From Liolophura sinensis (taxonomy: Eukaryota; Mollusca; Polyplacophora; Chitonida; Chitonidae), in the NCBI RefSeq assembly GCF_032854445.1, contig NC_088295.1:64275249-64339248 (forward strand): a stretch of DNA of 64,000 nt, read 5' to 3'. The notes beneath the pieces were generated by a model. The model was not told the origin of the DNA and did no database searches. It saw only the letters and a program-made list of their open reading frames with translations. Of the stretch, positions 1 through 14,700 are shown in pieces. Made by a program: the position numbers and the translations under genes. The stretch's first letter is position 1. The number at the start of each line of letters is the position of its first letter.

Positions 1-3000
1 ATCCTCCAGAAGTCTACAATTCAAGAGAAAACATGTACACATATAATAGCATATCGTAGTATTATATACACTCATAGTACAAGTCGTCCAGATTTGATTT
101 GAAATTGGAGAGGAACTGCTTCAACTTTACCATCGTCTAAGTGTTAGTAGGAAAGTTTAGAAGGACATGCAGTGGGTAATTTAAAGTCAAGGGAATAAGA
201 AAACCACTTGAGATTTCATGAGACTTTAAGACGGGAGATATAAAATCAGAAAAAAAATCAGCCTGTTTTAAAGACACGGACCTGCGTGTTCGATCAACCA
301 CACATAATGTAATGTCACCAAAGGGCTGTGGCGAACTGACTCCGCTGTTGTTGTTGTTGCTGCCACTGTTGTAAGAAATTAACTATTTATATTTTTCAGC
401 TATTTAAACCAACATAAGCATTAGCCAGTGCTCTAAAGTAACAATGATAAGGATGTGTCGCATTAAACCGCAGCTTCAAACACAATAAAATTATGCGTCA
501 AATAATTTTGAAGTAATGCTTTGAATGTGCGCGTTGCCTGCTCGCCACAACAGCTTGTGCTGGCTATAAGCAAATACTTAACTCTTGATTTGTTCGACCA
601 TACCTGTTGAAAATACGAAATTAGGATTATGTGGATCAACCTCATTGGTGTGTGTCAGCTCTTTCATTTGTGAAAATTGCTATCACTCTTAAAACGTTTT
701 CGCAGTTATTTTGATGAGGCATCATTTCCACATGCATAAGATATGCAGATGAAGATATATAGCTACCGTAGGCTCAGGCTAATTTTTCTGCTGGAGGCAT
801 TCTTTATGTGTATCGGTACACGGAAGTAAACTTTGTAAAGGTAGGTTATACAGCAATGTATAGAAGTGACCTGCTTTAATTGATATTGATCAACAACCTA
901 CGGAAAAAGCGCTGTGTATAAGTACAATAACCAAATCAATAATGAATAAAATGTTAAAAAGATTGTGCAAAAATAGTGTAAAAAAAACCCGTGTAGAGCT
1001 ATATAGCTGCATGTGTTCACATTTTAAAGAAAAATACTAGATAAACACCAGATGTGGTTGTATTCTCGATGTGAACATTTATATACGTAATGGTTGCGTA
1101 ATGATGAATATGTAGGTCAACTTTTGTTAATACATCCAAGGCAGGGCAGTGTGAATTAAGCTGTGGGCATATTGTGTTGTGTCTCGCGAGGTACGGCACA
1201 CGTATGCATGATGATTTTTTCAAGTTTGTCAATTTCGTTCACCGCCTCCCGTTTATATATATTGCGTGAACGACAATATATATGTACCTGTTTAATTATT
1301 TTATGTTGTTTTATGCTGTGGTTGTTTTTTTTTTGTTGTTGTTGTTTTTGTTGTTTTTTGGCATATGATCAGAGGTGTAATATATGAACATTAGTCGACA
1401 TACCGATCTGAAATAATTCAGTTCTTCCTTTCTCTATTTATTTATTGACTGGTGTTTTACGCCGCACTCATTTCACTTATACGAAGGCGGTCAGCATTAT
1501 GGTTGGAGGAAACAAACCGGGTAGACCCCGGCGGAAACCCATGGCCATCCGCAGGTTGCTGACAGATCTTCCTCAACTCTGAATACGTTTTGTGAAATAC
1601 ACAGTATACATGAATAAGGCACGAAATGATGGAAATGACGTTATCGTCCTTCATTGTACATATTTTTTTTCTATACACATTTCAAGATTACGTTCGCTGA
1701 ACAGGCCTATATGTAGGTTACAACATCGTGAAATTTCGTAACAAATCCTATGGACACAACATTAAAGTAAAAGAAAGCCAAAAAGTAAAGGTCATCATAA
1801 AGACAACTGAAAACTGAATGCGTAAAGATACTTTCATTTATTTTTTCAAATTTTGTTGAAAATATTTTAAATATTTGAAAACTATGGTGGCCTTTATGGG
1901 CCATACTGATGGTATATATAGGAACACTGACGTTACATCTGATGTTCATCAGAAAGAAGGAATTCTTGGGAACATTATTTCAGCAATTTTTCACACATGG
2001 ATTAAAAGAGTTATTCCAACATTCAGTGTCTTGATTAGAGTTGAACAAACTTTCTGCGCCATCAGAGTTCCTAACCTCTCATAGTATGGTCCACAAAGCC
2101 CACCTTAATTGTTTGAGTGCCTTTAGCTCTTTTCACAAAAATCTGAAGAAATAAATGAAAGTAATATTTATGCATAGTTTTAATCCCAAGTCGAGAATAA
2201 GGTGCGTTGCCATGCATTCATGCGAGTTTCATAATAATCTGTACGTGATTTAAAAATGGAAGGGAAAAAATAATAACCACTGGCATAAATATAGGGCTAT
2301 ATTAAATAACTCGAGTTAAATCGATTTTGTACTGGTTGTCCTCGCCTCGATCTGATAAAACTTGTATTGCCGAATGCGTAAACGGTGTATTCTTTGGCAT
2401 ATGCACTTTTGTCGATACAGAATATCGACATGTGGCCTCTATAGCTCTGTACATGTATACGCCGGAAAGAAACCATGTGAATGTCTACTGTACCGACAGA
2501 TGTTAGTTTTCAGACGAGGACATGATATAGGTTTGTGTATATAAAAGAGCAAATGACCTAGGTATGTATCATATCTACGTACTTGTCAGAAGTTTGTACA
2601 TGTCGATCACTGTGAAATAGACATGGCTCATTGGATATGGTGTTTCATGAATATGCATAAAGACGACCACGCATACGTGAACACGACTGTCGTACATCAC
2701 CCATCAAATAGAAATGCATATACATGTCAGACATACATATTTAAATTGCTGTAGGCCTAAATATGTATCCAAATATAATCATCAAGTCGGTGACTGCATG
2801 TATATATCGTTGTGTGTCCCAAATCAAAGCAAACCTGCATGCTTGTAGCGAGCTAGCCCTATATGTAGGTCCAGCAAATTAATATACCACGTACAGCATA
2901 AAAGAAAGACTTCGCATATAGACCAACAAATTATAATAAGCAATAAACATGACGAGACAATAAACAGCAAATTAAGTTATAACTGGACAAGCGATTTATT

Positions 3001-4506
3001 TTAAATGGTTATATACAGGATTACGTGTCAGTAGGCCTACATGTATACATGTGCGTAGGCTTATGTCCGTTGTATTTTGCAGGAAATTGAAGTTGGTCAT
3101 GCGTATGGACTTGTTCAGACATGTGCGGATAGAGACGTGAACATGTGTGTCAGTATATGCACCATAGGTCATTGGCCTACGTCACAAAGCCGTATGCCGT
3201 TATTGTATATGGATAGAAGTATAAACATTCAGTACCTGTTGCACAATCTCACTGACAAATGAAAATGTATTTCTAATTTCTGACAGTATATATACTCAGT
3301 CTGTCTGAGGGAGGGGGCAGAGTGGGATCTACATTGTTGTAGCATACATACTGCTAAATTTGGTTAACAGTCGATGTGAGTTCGGATCCTTCTCCAGTGA
3401 TTTTCCTGCCATACATTTAAAGCTCATGCAGCTATCTATATACATTAGAAAGTTATTCATGAAATCGCCGCGGAGGGCCCTTTTGTTTCTTGCACTAAAA
3501 TAAAATATTGGCTATGCGTAATAAAATAGCACCTAAGTAGCTAACTGTGTGGTTTTGACAGTAGCCCATCCCAGTGACGAAAAAGAACCAAAGACATCCC
3601 TCTGCGGTTTGAGCTATCGTACTGAATGTTATTCATGGACACAATTACAGTCGAGAAATTTTATCCCCTTCGGCCTGAGGTCCTGTATGACTGCACATCC
3701 GTGCCCCACGCGCTTATATCGGTAAAATTCAACACGGACTGGTGGTGAACAAAAAAAAAAAAAAAAAATTAAGAAAACCTGCGATGTGACCTGTGCGGGA
3801 TACACGTAGGTGTCGTCAGTTTTAATCGACACCACATGACCCATGAGCTGACCTATATCACAGTCTTATGGCATCATTACCGTGAGTAAATGACTTGGTT
3901 ACAGGGTCTGGCTAGGAAGTGGATTCATGCCAGTTAAATCGGTCAGGAGAATATGAAAGCCGACAGACAGAAGAAGAAGAAATCGATTCTGTTGGCATAC
4001 TAGGTCATAGGTAGTTTTAAATTGATCCAGCTAGTATAATCAGCTGGAACACTAGCTGGTACGCCAAACCAGGTCACTAGCGCAGGGTGAACAAAAGGTC
4101 GGCCACATAGACCTAATTTCTCCTGACAGACTGACTATAGTAGTAAACCTGCCCGGAATCCTAGTCTGCAGAGGCTGATGTAAATATTACGGCCATTGGA
4201 ATCGTCTATGTTGTACATCTGGAGATCCTGGCAGTAAAAGGGGTAGGGGTACTGAAGTACGAGAAAGTGTACTGGCTGCAGAGAAAACTCGACAGCGGCA
4301 ATTTTTGTAGGGGAGACAAGTCTATAAAATATTTACAGCTTTCGTCCAATAGCTGTGACTTATTTATGTTATTTTCAACACACTCGTTTTCTGTGAAATA
4401 TTTCCGCTGAGATTCGAACGTTTATCGATAGAGAAATACGGATTACTTGACATAAGGGGGGAGGGGGCGTTGTTAGGGTTTGACCACTAACTTGAACCCC
4501 CTCAGC
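1..4506. other. intergenic region upstream of MPP8
   Basis: No coding exon, RNA gene or conserved protein similarity was recognised here. All open frames are short, and none has convincing family motifs or paired splice sites. The stretch holds one SINE remnant (1,437-1,573), TA-rich simple sequence and a 19-base A run near 3,751. The last few hundred bases must contain the MPP8 promoter and 5' leader, but no clear TATA box or initiator could be picked out. Confidence 0.6.
1437..1573 (-). repeat. tRNA-derived SINE, family 1, 5'-truncated copy
   Basis: The + strand begins with a TTTATT-rich tail, then the block 'GGTGTTTTACGCCGCACTC', then the CAGCATTATGGTTGGAGGAAA and CCATCCGCAGGTTGCTGACAG blocks shared by at least ten other copies in this window. 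The element lies on the - strand. Its tRNA-like head, which should be on the right, is missing. Confidence 0.8.
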
Positions 4507-4560
4507 ATGAATGGACTCGCTCTAGCTTCCACCTCCCACTTTGGCGATTTCGTTATGTGA
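4507..4560 (+). promoter_or_regulatory. possible upstream ORF in the MPP8 leader
   Basis: An ATG opens a 17-codon frame that ends in TGA only 12 bases before the MPP8 start codon. If transcription begins upstream of 4,507, this uORF would have to be bypassed or reinitiated from. The transcription start is unknown, so its use is inference. Confidence 0.35.
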
Positions 4561-4572
4561 ACTGAAGTCAAC

Positions 4573-5744
4573 ATGGCGGAGTGTAGTGGTGGTTCAGAGA
4601 CGGTTCCTGTTGAAAAATCTTCCGAAGCCGCTTTCAGAGATATGAAGGCTGGAAGTGTACAGTATAACCGGAAAGAAGAAGTGCAGGAGGAACTGTATGA
4701 AGTGGAGAAGATCGTGGGAACGACAAAGATAAATGTAAGAAATGATTTACATGCTACGTGTACGGTTTGACGGCTGTGGCTGGGCCGTGTCACTGACGGC
4801 GAGGCTCGACTCGGTGAAGGAATCTGATTTGCTGTTCTTCTGTTTTGATTGACTCGGCGAAAACGTCTTTGTTCATAAGTAAAGTAGGGGTGTCCCTGTA
4901 TAGCTTTACAGATCTGTTTTGTATTGTGTATGTCAAGGAATACAATATATCTGGCAAAAGGTGATCGCAAACGTTTTCAGAACCCGCAGGCGATGAAAAT
5001 TGCTTACATTTTCTCCCGTCTGCTCCGTGTCCATAAATCAGAGGGTCCATAAGGGGGGCGACACATTAAAGATGTCTAATAGACTCCTAGTTTTCTTCCT
5101 TTAAATTTCAATATTCGGTCTTGCCCTTTGCATGAAATGAAATTTCTTTCTGCAGGTGTATGTTAGACCTTGATTTATTCTTCAGAATTTCGGTAGACGT
5201 TGTAATGGTGCCATAAGTGTACATTATATTTGCTGACATTAGTGCTTCAGGTGTTCACCTTCCACCATAGGCCCAAAGCGTGAGCTCAATCTCCCGATAA
5301 ATCATGAAAAATTTGAATATTTAAAACTGTCTTGTATAGACAAATAAGTGAAACGTCTTTGGTAAATTAGACATTACGACATTTAAATTCATAACTTAAT
5401 TCATTAATTTTCAGTTCATATGCAATTATGAATTGATGCTTGCATGTACAGTAACAATATTACCAGTTTATCACTCGTGTCCTGTGATATACACACAGAG
5501 CAATTTGGATTACAATATTGACCTAACATAATGGTGTTGACAGTAACCCTGTAGATAACATAATACTCCATGTTGGTTTCAGGGCCGGTTATTGTACAAA
5601 GTCAGATGGCGAGGATACAGCCCAAACTGGGACACATTTGAGCCGGAGGAAAACCTCCAGACTTGTCTGGATCTTATTGATGATTTCAAGTCTCGGAGAG
5701 AACAACTGAAACAACAGAGAACATTGGAACGTCGTCGCAGAAAG
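4573..5744 (+). other. MPHOSPH8: MPP8 exons 1-2: chromodomain
   Basis: Exon 1 (4573-4734) ends in LYEVEKIVGTTKIN and exon 2 (5583-5744) continues GRLLYKVRWRGYSPNWDTFE. Both are exactly 54 codons, phase 0. The aromatic cage that holds trimethyl-lysine in this family is present as Tyr42, Trp63 and Tyr66; human MPP8 has Phe59, Trp80 and Tyr83. The domain is followed by a very basic helix-like stretch rich in Arg, Gln and Lys. H3K9me3 binding is therefore expected from family knowledge but not proven. Confidence 0.93.
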
Positions 5745-8700
5745 GTGAAGCATGGTGCACATTAGACACTCTTATTAAGTCAACAGTATTTCTGATCAGA
5801 ATTCTCAGTATTTTATTATCTCCCTTTAAGGAACAAAACTAGGGGAACATTGTTCCCTCAGGAGTCATTTATTTATAAGCCACATTTCTGAATTCACTAT
5901 ACTATTTCAGAAATCACTGGTACATGATCATCTTCAGTTGCTTAGTTGGCATGTAAAGAACTCAGCTGTGTGAGATGCAGCAATGAAAGGATGATTCAGA
6001 GTGAGATACATTGTCACTGTAGGCAAAGTTTTATTTTGGTTACACTAATTGCTTCTTTCAGTACTTAAATCATTTTGAGTATAATAACATGAATATTTGT
6101 TTTTGGACAGGCTTTAATGGAGGGAAGAATATTGCCGGAATCTGTGGACTGTGACAACAAGACAAGCACTTCTACAGGTGTAACAGTTCCAGGCAGTCAC
6201 ATGGCCAGCTCTGTATCTGACCCCGACACACTGAAAGACACTTTCTGGAGAGACTTGGAAGAAGGCAAGGTCAATCTGTTTGAAACAGATATGTATTCCA
6301 AGGTGAAAGGTCAGGGTCGCGCATCTCGACCTACGTCTTTCAAGCCAGAAAGTCAAAAAGGAAAGGATGAGGAAGAGGATGAGGATAGTGACCATGATAA
6401 AAGACGATCCAACAAAGGCAGATCAAAGAATAGCAGACGATCACGCGCAGCAGGACAGAAATCTGCCAGGGCCCAGCAAGGTGGGAGAAAACGAAAATCA
6501 AAAGTGAAAAAGAAGAGCCAAAAAATTAAGGCAGAAACTGCATTTGACAGGGCACAGCTCGACTGTCATAATGGCATTAGCACCCCAGAATCTCTGTGTA
6601 GCATGTCATCGAACAGCCGTAGTTCCTTGTTGTATACAGACGTGTGCAGCGGGAAGACGGTCAAATCCCCTGTGTCTTTGACCTCTGAACTCATGGTGAA
6701 GGTAGAGCGGATTCATGTGGGGCAGGAGATGAGTAGTCCTGCCCTCACCCCCGACATCGGTCTAGGAACGGACTCAAATAGTAATTCAAATAGTGGTGAA
6801 TCCAGTGACAATGTTAATCTTAATTCTAACACAGCAGGATTGAGAGAAGACATAGCTCGATCTGAGGTGAGAAAATACACGCTGTTTATATAATACCCTT
6901 TGTTTTTTCAACATGTTTACATATTACATATTATTATAATATTTACAGGTTAGCGTATGGCAACCTGTTAAAAAAACATGTGTTTTTTGCTTCAGCCTCT
7001 GTTTTTTTCCCCTTCAGCTCTTTTTTTTTTATGTGAGAGCTTAATATTGTTAAGAGGTTTGTCCATTATCTTTTAGATTATTTAACACAAGGTTTGCACT
7101 GCCACAAGCCAGATTTCCTCCGCACATAAACCTGACAGTAGATTGTGATATGCATGGCATCGATGAAGTATTCTTTCATATCAATAAATTAAATAGGGCC
7201 ATTCAACAATCGTCTATGTGCATCTTAGACATGCTACATTAGATGTCTTGATCAGTGTCACCAGCAAGACAGCAACATTAGATTACTTGTAGTTCATTTT
7301 GATGACAGAAGAGAAAAACTAGACATCAAAGGACCCAGTTGTATGAGAGAGCATTGTACCACTAACAAAAATATTTTAGTAGGTTTGTGAATGAGTTAAG
7401 AACCTGAACAAGTGATGATCTTAGCAAGCGCATATTGGCACATTGGAACGATCGGTTTCTTTTCAGTTTTTCAATGCATTATATTTGTGCAAAATTTACT
7501 AGCGTATGGGTTGCATTAGTTTTCACGCCTGTGGATAATGTGATATAAGCTTAATATGTTCAGTCAATTTGAGTGGTGTCTTGAAGTAGGCATATACCTT
7601 TTCTGAAGACACATAGCAGCTGCTTAGAACATATTGAAACAGCACCACATGGTGGTTGAATTATGCAAGGACTGAGGGTATGGTAAATAGCCTACATGTA
7701 CATTATATGGTTGGGCTGTTCTTGCGTTCAGTCTGTGACATACAGTGGCTGTAAGATACTGCCTTCTACAAGCACATGTACATGTACACGTACCCTATTT
7801 TTTCTAAAATTTTGGACACGTGGTCTGCTCATTGTAGCCATTATATATGTAATTCTAGCAGGAATAATGATTTTTTTTTTCTCACATGGTCAGACCACCT
7901 AATGAACAATATACTCATATCTTTACATTTCAAAAAAAGGCTGATAAAGAAATGTAATATTCTACTTTCAACACTACTAATATCTGTCCCAATTTTAGAA
8001 GAATTAGGATATGTATAAATTAGGGTCATCAGGTTTGCAGGCTGACATTTTTCGATCAGATGATTTAATTCTAGTTTGACCTTTATTAAATGTCATGTCA
8101 CTATATTTTGATGAAATGCTGATTGCATTTCTGAAATAGTTGAGTTCAAATTACATCAAGTGTATATCCATGTGTATCTTATATTGAATGCAAGTTACAT
8201 GTTGGCATTATGTGTACATTTATCACAGTATATACAGTAACATGCTTATTACATATTCTACATGTAGGCCAAGTGTTTAGCGTGCCAGCGAGTTGCAATA
8301 ACTCCGAAGCCTCTCACCAATGCGCTCACTGTGAGTTCAAGTCAAGCTCTTGCTGGCTTCCTCTCTGGCTGTACGCGGGAAGGTCTTGCAGCAATCTGTG
8401 GATGGTCATGACTTTCCCCAGGGCCATATTGCTGGCTACAGTCATATAAGTGAAACATGCTTTAGTACGAAGTAAAACAAGAATGAAATAAATGAATATA
8501 TAAATTAATAAATAATATGTATGCTTGCTACATGTATATATTTACGCATGTGTATGCATATACATTTTACATGAACTTCAAACTCACTGGCTTGAAGTTG
8601 TGAGAAATGTCATAAAACTGGAAGCGGTGGCTTGTTAGCCACTTTCCTGTACTAGGTTGAAATACATATTCATGAAATAAGGAGAGTGGAAAAACCCACT

Positions 8701-11700
8701 AGTTATTTTCTTACCACAGGAGGTCTCATCTGCTCTTAAACTCCACTTAGGTCTCTCAACACACACTGTAGAATAAGGAGTAAATGGTTTGCTGAATTTT
8801 TGTGTAGGCAGAAATTCCTTTGGGCATTCCAGGCTTTTAAATTCTCAATGATTTCATTCAGTGGTTAATGTCACTTTCATTCTGCTTTATCAGTGGTGAA
8901 AATTATTGAGCTTCCAATAAAACACACACAGAATTTAACCAGTGAAATTGTTTAGAATTTGACAGGTTGTAGTACTGCCATTTCAACAAAAGTGGAATTG
9001 AGTGTTTTACCAGAAAAATGGAGAAAATGTGGCAAAAGATACCTTGGATTGTGCAGGATGGATGTATTAGTTTGTAACAGAACTTATAAAAGTATAAGGA
9101 ATCAATGTATTATAAGGTTTCACCTGGCGGTGTGTAGACACGACAGTTTTAAATGCTGGGCTAATTTAACATCTTTTTACCTCTGTTTCTCAAAAGGTGA
9201 CTGTTACATTTATCATTTCACCTGTTATATATATATATATGCAGAGTGACAGTTCTCCTGACAAGACTGAAAGTATAGCGAAGCCAGCTGATTATCCAAA
9301 TTTAGAAACTACAGAAAACAGTGCTGCAGGTAAGCTGTTATTATCATCAATCATCTGTGATATACATGTAATCCATCCCAGATTTTTGCTGATATTTGAT
9401 GTATGTCGCTGTATGATACAAATATTCCTGTGTTGGGTATATTGTAAGAACCAGTTTACTGAACTGGAAATGTATGGTTTGGATGGTCTACTTTAACTGA
9501 TAACTGTGAAATTTTGTATGTTAATGCTTCTATGTGAAGTCTTGTTAAATTTATACATACATGTTTTTACGGTGTATAAGGAGGTGCTATGATATGTTTC
9601 TTAATTCACGTATACATGTACTCCTTGGCTTTCTTTTCTTAAATAACTTATTATTTTTTTAATACACTTGTAAACTGGCATTGCCGGCTCTTGGTTAAAT
9701 CACTGGTTTTTTGAGATTACCTAAATGACCGTAAATTTCACCCGCAAATGTGCATTTTTAGAGGCAAATAATGTCACAACGTATTATTTTTGGTGCTGAA
9801 ACTGACAATTTTCTGGTAGAATAGCATCCCATGTTCCAAGCAAACCTCAAAACACCTGTCTAAATTCCATATAACTCTCAGAATCAGTGGAAAATGGGCA
9901 CGTTAGTCATGGCCGAAATTTCTGGTCGTTTAGGGTATAACACCTTTGAATAAGCAGGTTATATGTTCGAATCTTGCTATCACTGCGCTTTTTGATGTCA
10001 AGAGGTTTGTCAGGTACCTGGAGAAAGTTTGTGGTTTACTTTGGTTGCTCCACATTCCTCCACCTTAAAACCTGACTGCCCTCATATAAGTGAAATAAAA
10101 GAAATTGATTGATGCATTGAGCAGCAGTCAAGTTGATATACAAATGAACAGTTTGATATACAAAATAACCATTAAACCTTGACGCATAAAGAGTTTACTT
10201 TCTTTGTCAATATACATGTTCATACAGTTCATAAATGACTTTTTTATTTGTTTTATCAAGCAGCAAGAATGGTACCAAAGAGACCTTCAGTATGTACAGA
10301 GTCGACCTTGGGTGGGAAGAAAATGAGGACAGGAGAAAGTAATACTGCCAGTGCGCATACACCAGCTGATGAGGCAGCCAGTGTTCTCAGGGGAGATTAC
10401 CATGGTTGTACCGAGACATCTGGTGAAAGCCGTGTCAGGGACAAAACCGCTATTAGTGCTACATGTATATCAGAGACAGACTTGCATGGGGTATCATGCA
10501 CCACTAGTAATAACACCACTGGTGCTACTCCACATAGTATTAATTCTACCATCAGTGTTACCTCACCATCATACAGTGACAAGTCTGATGTGGCCTGCAT
10601 CCAGTCGACCATCAGTGAAGGCTCCGACCTGGAGAGCTCTTGCAGGGGAGATAAATTCTCAGACACTTCTCCACCCACAGATTCTGGAGAAGACTGTATG
10701 AAGGGAGATGATGAAGCAAACAGTTACAGTGGTAAGTGAGATATATAAATGCTTGATTTGGTGAGGGGTGGGGTGGGGGAGAGGGGTGAGGGGTGGTGTT
10801 TAAAGATTACCTCAGACTTTTACTAGTAGGCGAGGGCAACTAATCATGCTCTTTTTACCAATCAGCAATTTTCTGTATTTTGCTGCAGACATTTTGCATG
10901 TCTTCTCCAGTATGATTTATATATTTGGAAGGAATTTGACTTTGTTCTTTTGTCTTTTCTTCTCAGAAAACCTGCCACCTAACATTTATTCCATTGCTCT
11001 GGTTACATAAAGTATATGCCTGCATCCCATGTTTATCCATGGTGTAGAATATTGTGATATTTTTGTGGTGTCGTTCATTCTTGTTTAATGAAAAGCATGA
11101 ATTTTAATGACCTAAGATCATGACAGATGCATCATCAGGGGTTGCTGTCCTAACACCTACATGTATTAAGTCAGTGTAGTGCAGCGGCTGTCCTTCAGGT
11201 GCTAGACTTTTGCCAAGAAGGTGCCTGCTTTGAGTCCACCTCCTGTTGGTTTTTCTGCCAAGATATGCATGATTTCTTTTACCTGTAAACCTGAGCATTT
11301 CCAAACTAGTGGATGATTTCTGAGAATAACCTAACTTCAGATTTAGGTAAATTGATTTGATAACTCAAGATGCAAAGCATCCATTTTTTTTTTGTTGTAT
11401 CTGCGCATTAAACACTTTCCTTATATATACATGTATATATATATATATACATTCTCCACAGTCACTGTTTCAGGCTACTGTACATGTTTTTTTCTTTGCT
11501 TGTAGGTATTCTAGAAATAAATGCAGAACAGTTTGACTCAGAAGTAAGTATTAGTAAAATGTAGTATGCTCATGTATTTTAAAAAGTCCAGGATATGGCT
11601 TAAAAACCTAGATAGCCAAACATGAAACTGCACTAGCTCAGCTTGGCACTTAACATGTGGACAGGGTCTTCCGTACGCTTCATTACATCAAGTACAGATA

Positions 11701-14700
11701 AAGATTGTGACAGTTGCTCTAACTACTCAGGATGAAAAGTTTGTGTTACTGTAAAATGGGTTACAACCAGCCATAAGTAAATACAGCTTTGTATTTATGG
11801 CCTTGTGGGGATACACATGACTTGTTTTATCATTGTGTTACACAGAATTGTGCAGGTAATTTTTTGCAAGAAATCAAATAACTTCCTGTTTACTGACACC
11901 AGATGTACATCTTATTCCTTGGAGTAATAAGCTAATCTTAACGGTTCTCATTTTTTTACAGGTGTCCAGAATGAAAGCGAACTCACAGGGGCTAGAAATC
12001 ACTGAGAGTAAGTAGATGGGAAGCTCCTCAGGAGTGTGCTTAGCTGTAAACTGTAATGCATATGAGAGCACATCTACAGAACATCTTTGATGGTAACAGG
12101 ATATCAGCGTATTTGAAACATAAAAAAAAGGTAGAAGCCGTAGCACAGGTGTATGTAATTATATGACTTCAAGTCACATGAGGCACCAGGACACTAAAAT
12201 CCTTAACGGAGAAGAAAATTTAAATATAAATCAAATAACATTGAAAAGAGTATGCATTTCCTCGCAGATGCATGCCATAAAAAACATTCAGTGTACCGTA
12301 AGTAGATAAATTATAAATAAAGGCTGCGTCGCCATCGGCTGTGGGCGATTCCATTTTGCCTAAGAACCAGTCCTGAAGTCTTCTGTGTTAGGAGGAGAAT
12401 TGCTGTCGGAAACCGCTGAAGTGCAGTTCGTACAATTCCGGTAGAAACTTTCTTCCTAAAAGCTAGCGAACAGTACAGTTTATTTTCCGCTTGACAATCA
12501 GGAAACCAGAATGTTCCACACAGGTTCAGAGTTTACACGAAGAAGCCGGCAGTTTTAACGACTTGCATTAGCTGAGAGGCAACACACACCCCTAGCATAA
12601 ATTACAGGGTGTGAAAGATGGAGGACGCGAAGGACTCAGCGATTTATGCCAGCTTTGCCATATTCAGGCTGTACGTGTATGGCAAGGAAAAATTCGCAAA
12701 ATTATGCAGAAGGCACCACCAGATACAAAAAAAATGTGCTCTTTTCAGCCTATAGGTCATGTTCTTAAGTTTTCTTCTCCTTTAAACGTTATGACATCCA
12801 AATGTGTTTTATCAACTTTGCTGCTGGTTGAGCAGCCAACAGAGATTCTTTTTATGTACCAAATCACTGCTGGGTGAAGTATGAAAGGCTCTATCTGTAT
12901 AATATGACATTTGAAATGTACAGGTGATAAGGATCTGTCTGTATGTTTGTTAGTTGATTACAGCAAGAAGAAGGTTTGATATTCCCCATCCACATCATGG
13001 TGACATACAAAGCTACCAAGCTATTGTATTGGACCTAAAATTGTGAACATGACATAGGTTGCTTAGTTTTTTCATCCTATGCTTTAAGTTTTTGTTTGGA
13101 TGACCAGAAATGATGTTATGCAGGTGAAATTTTCAAAGCATATAAAGTACATGCACATGATTTATTTGCTACATCGAATAACCTGTAGTGATTTGCATTT
13201 CACACACCTTAATCTCTTTTGTTGTGTTCAGGGAAGTTCCAGGATGCTGTATCTGAAGGAGATTATGAGACGGTGAAGAAAGCATTAAGCGGTTCCAAAC
13301 AGTACAACCTGGATGCCATAGATGCTACAGGCATGACTTTGCTGATGTACGCTGCTCAGAGAGGTATGTCTCCATTGTTTCCCATACTTGATGGTAAAGT
13401 ATTTTCCAGGTGCTGACAGATCTGTGCTTTTATGTCTTGTATGAGGTTATGTTTCTGTCAGGCCTTTCGGGCTACAGCATTGCTCTTAGTTGTCTCTCAC
13501 AGCTGGCTCATCTGCTTTATGTTTTATGTACCAGGTAATTGGCAGTGGTTTCCTGCAGACACCGCAATTTTTTTTTTTTTTTTTGCCATAAAACCTGTCC
13601 ACTGTTGTATTAGTCTTGAGTGAGGTGTGAAACATTAATCAAATAAATGATCGTTTTAAATGTGAAATGTGTTAATAATTAAATGTCTGTCCTATTTTCG
13701 CCTACAGTAACTTACGGTTTAGCTTGTTGTGCATCAATACTCAGCAAAGTTGTCTTAAATTATATTGCCACTCTCTTTATAATTGCTTTGTGTTTTGATT
13801 TTGTTTAAGTGACATTGTAGGCTGTATTCTAGAATTTGAACTGTTCTTTTTTTTTTTTTTAACTACATCATTGCTTAAGCAGGAAAAGGTAGGGAAATTT
13901 TTTATCCAACTGTTGAAAGTTTGTTTTTTTTCTCCGTCTAAGTGAGTTCATGCAGAACAATTCTGTAGAAAATGAACAGTAAGTAATCAATCACGGTACA
14001 ATTTCTAGGTTATGATGACATAGTGGAGCTGTTGGTGTCACACGGTTCACGGATCAATGCCCAGCAGAGGAATGGGACCACAGCGTTAATGTTAGCCTGT
14101 GAGCATAGTGCCCTACACACGGTGATCTTACTGGTGGAGCTTGGGGCCACTCTGAATCTTCAGCAGACTTCAGGGGAAACTGCACTCATGAAGGTAAACA
14201 TCTGCTTCTGTATCACATAACTGATGTGAAGTATCTATTCCAGTTTCATGGACTTACAGCATGATGTGGGTGTAACTAACACTGAAGCCAGAAATGTTTA
14301 GTGGGAGGTATTAATCCATCATCGTAATTACATGCATGTATTGTTACATGTGCGTTTTTTTTTCAAATTTGTTCAAAATTACCGGACATAACAGTGTTAC
14401 GGAATATTTGGTATCGCTTGGTTAGATCAAATGTCTCAGTGAACCAGGCCCATATTTATCTTACGTCTTAAGATTCAAATGCAGCTACCCTATTTATTCT
14501 AGTTTTTAGGACAGATATTACCAGTGCTGAAAGCAAAGAATTACAATGCTGTCTTAGTTTTTTGGAAAAGTGAAGATTTGAATATGTTCATGAAATGGAC
14601 TAATGATGTTAAAGAAACTAAATATTCCTGCAACAGGTATATGTATATTGGCTAAAAAGAGCAGACCAGGTGGCCCAAAATTAGAGGAATTAGGGTATAT

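Noticed and set aside
4473-5050. Open frames opposite MPP8 exon 1
   Set aside because: Antisense shadow of the chromodomain exon; no family motifs.
7776-8029. Overlapping open frames on both strands in MPP8 intron 3
   Set aside because: AT-rich intron sequence with no conserved motifs or codon bias.
11120-11330. Possible SINE copy in MPP8 intron 5
   Set aside because: Only a vague resemblance to the tail region (TACCTGTAAACCTGAGC); no tRNA-like head or clear shared block.
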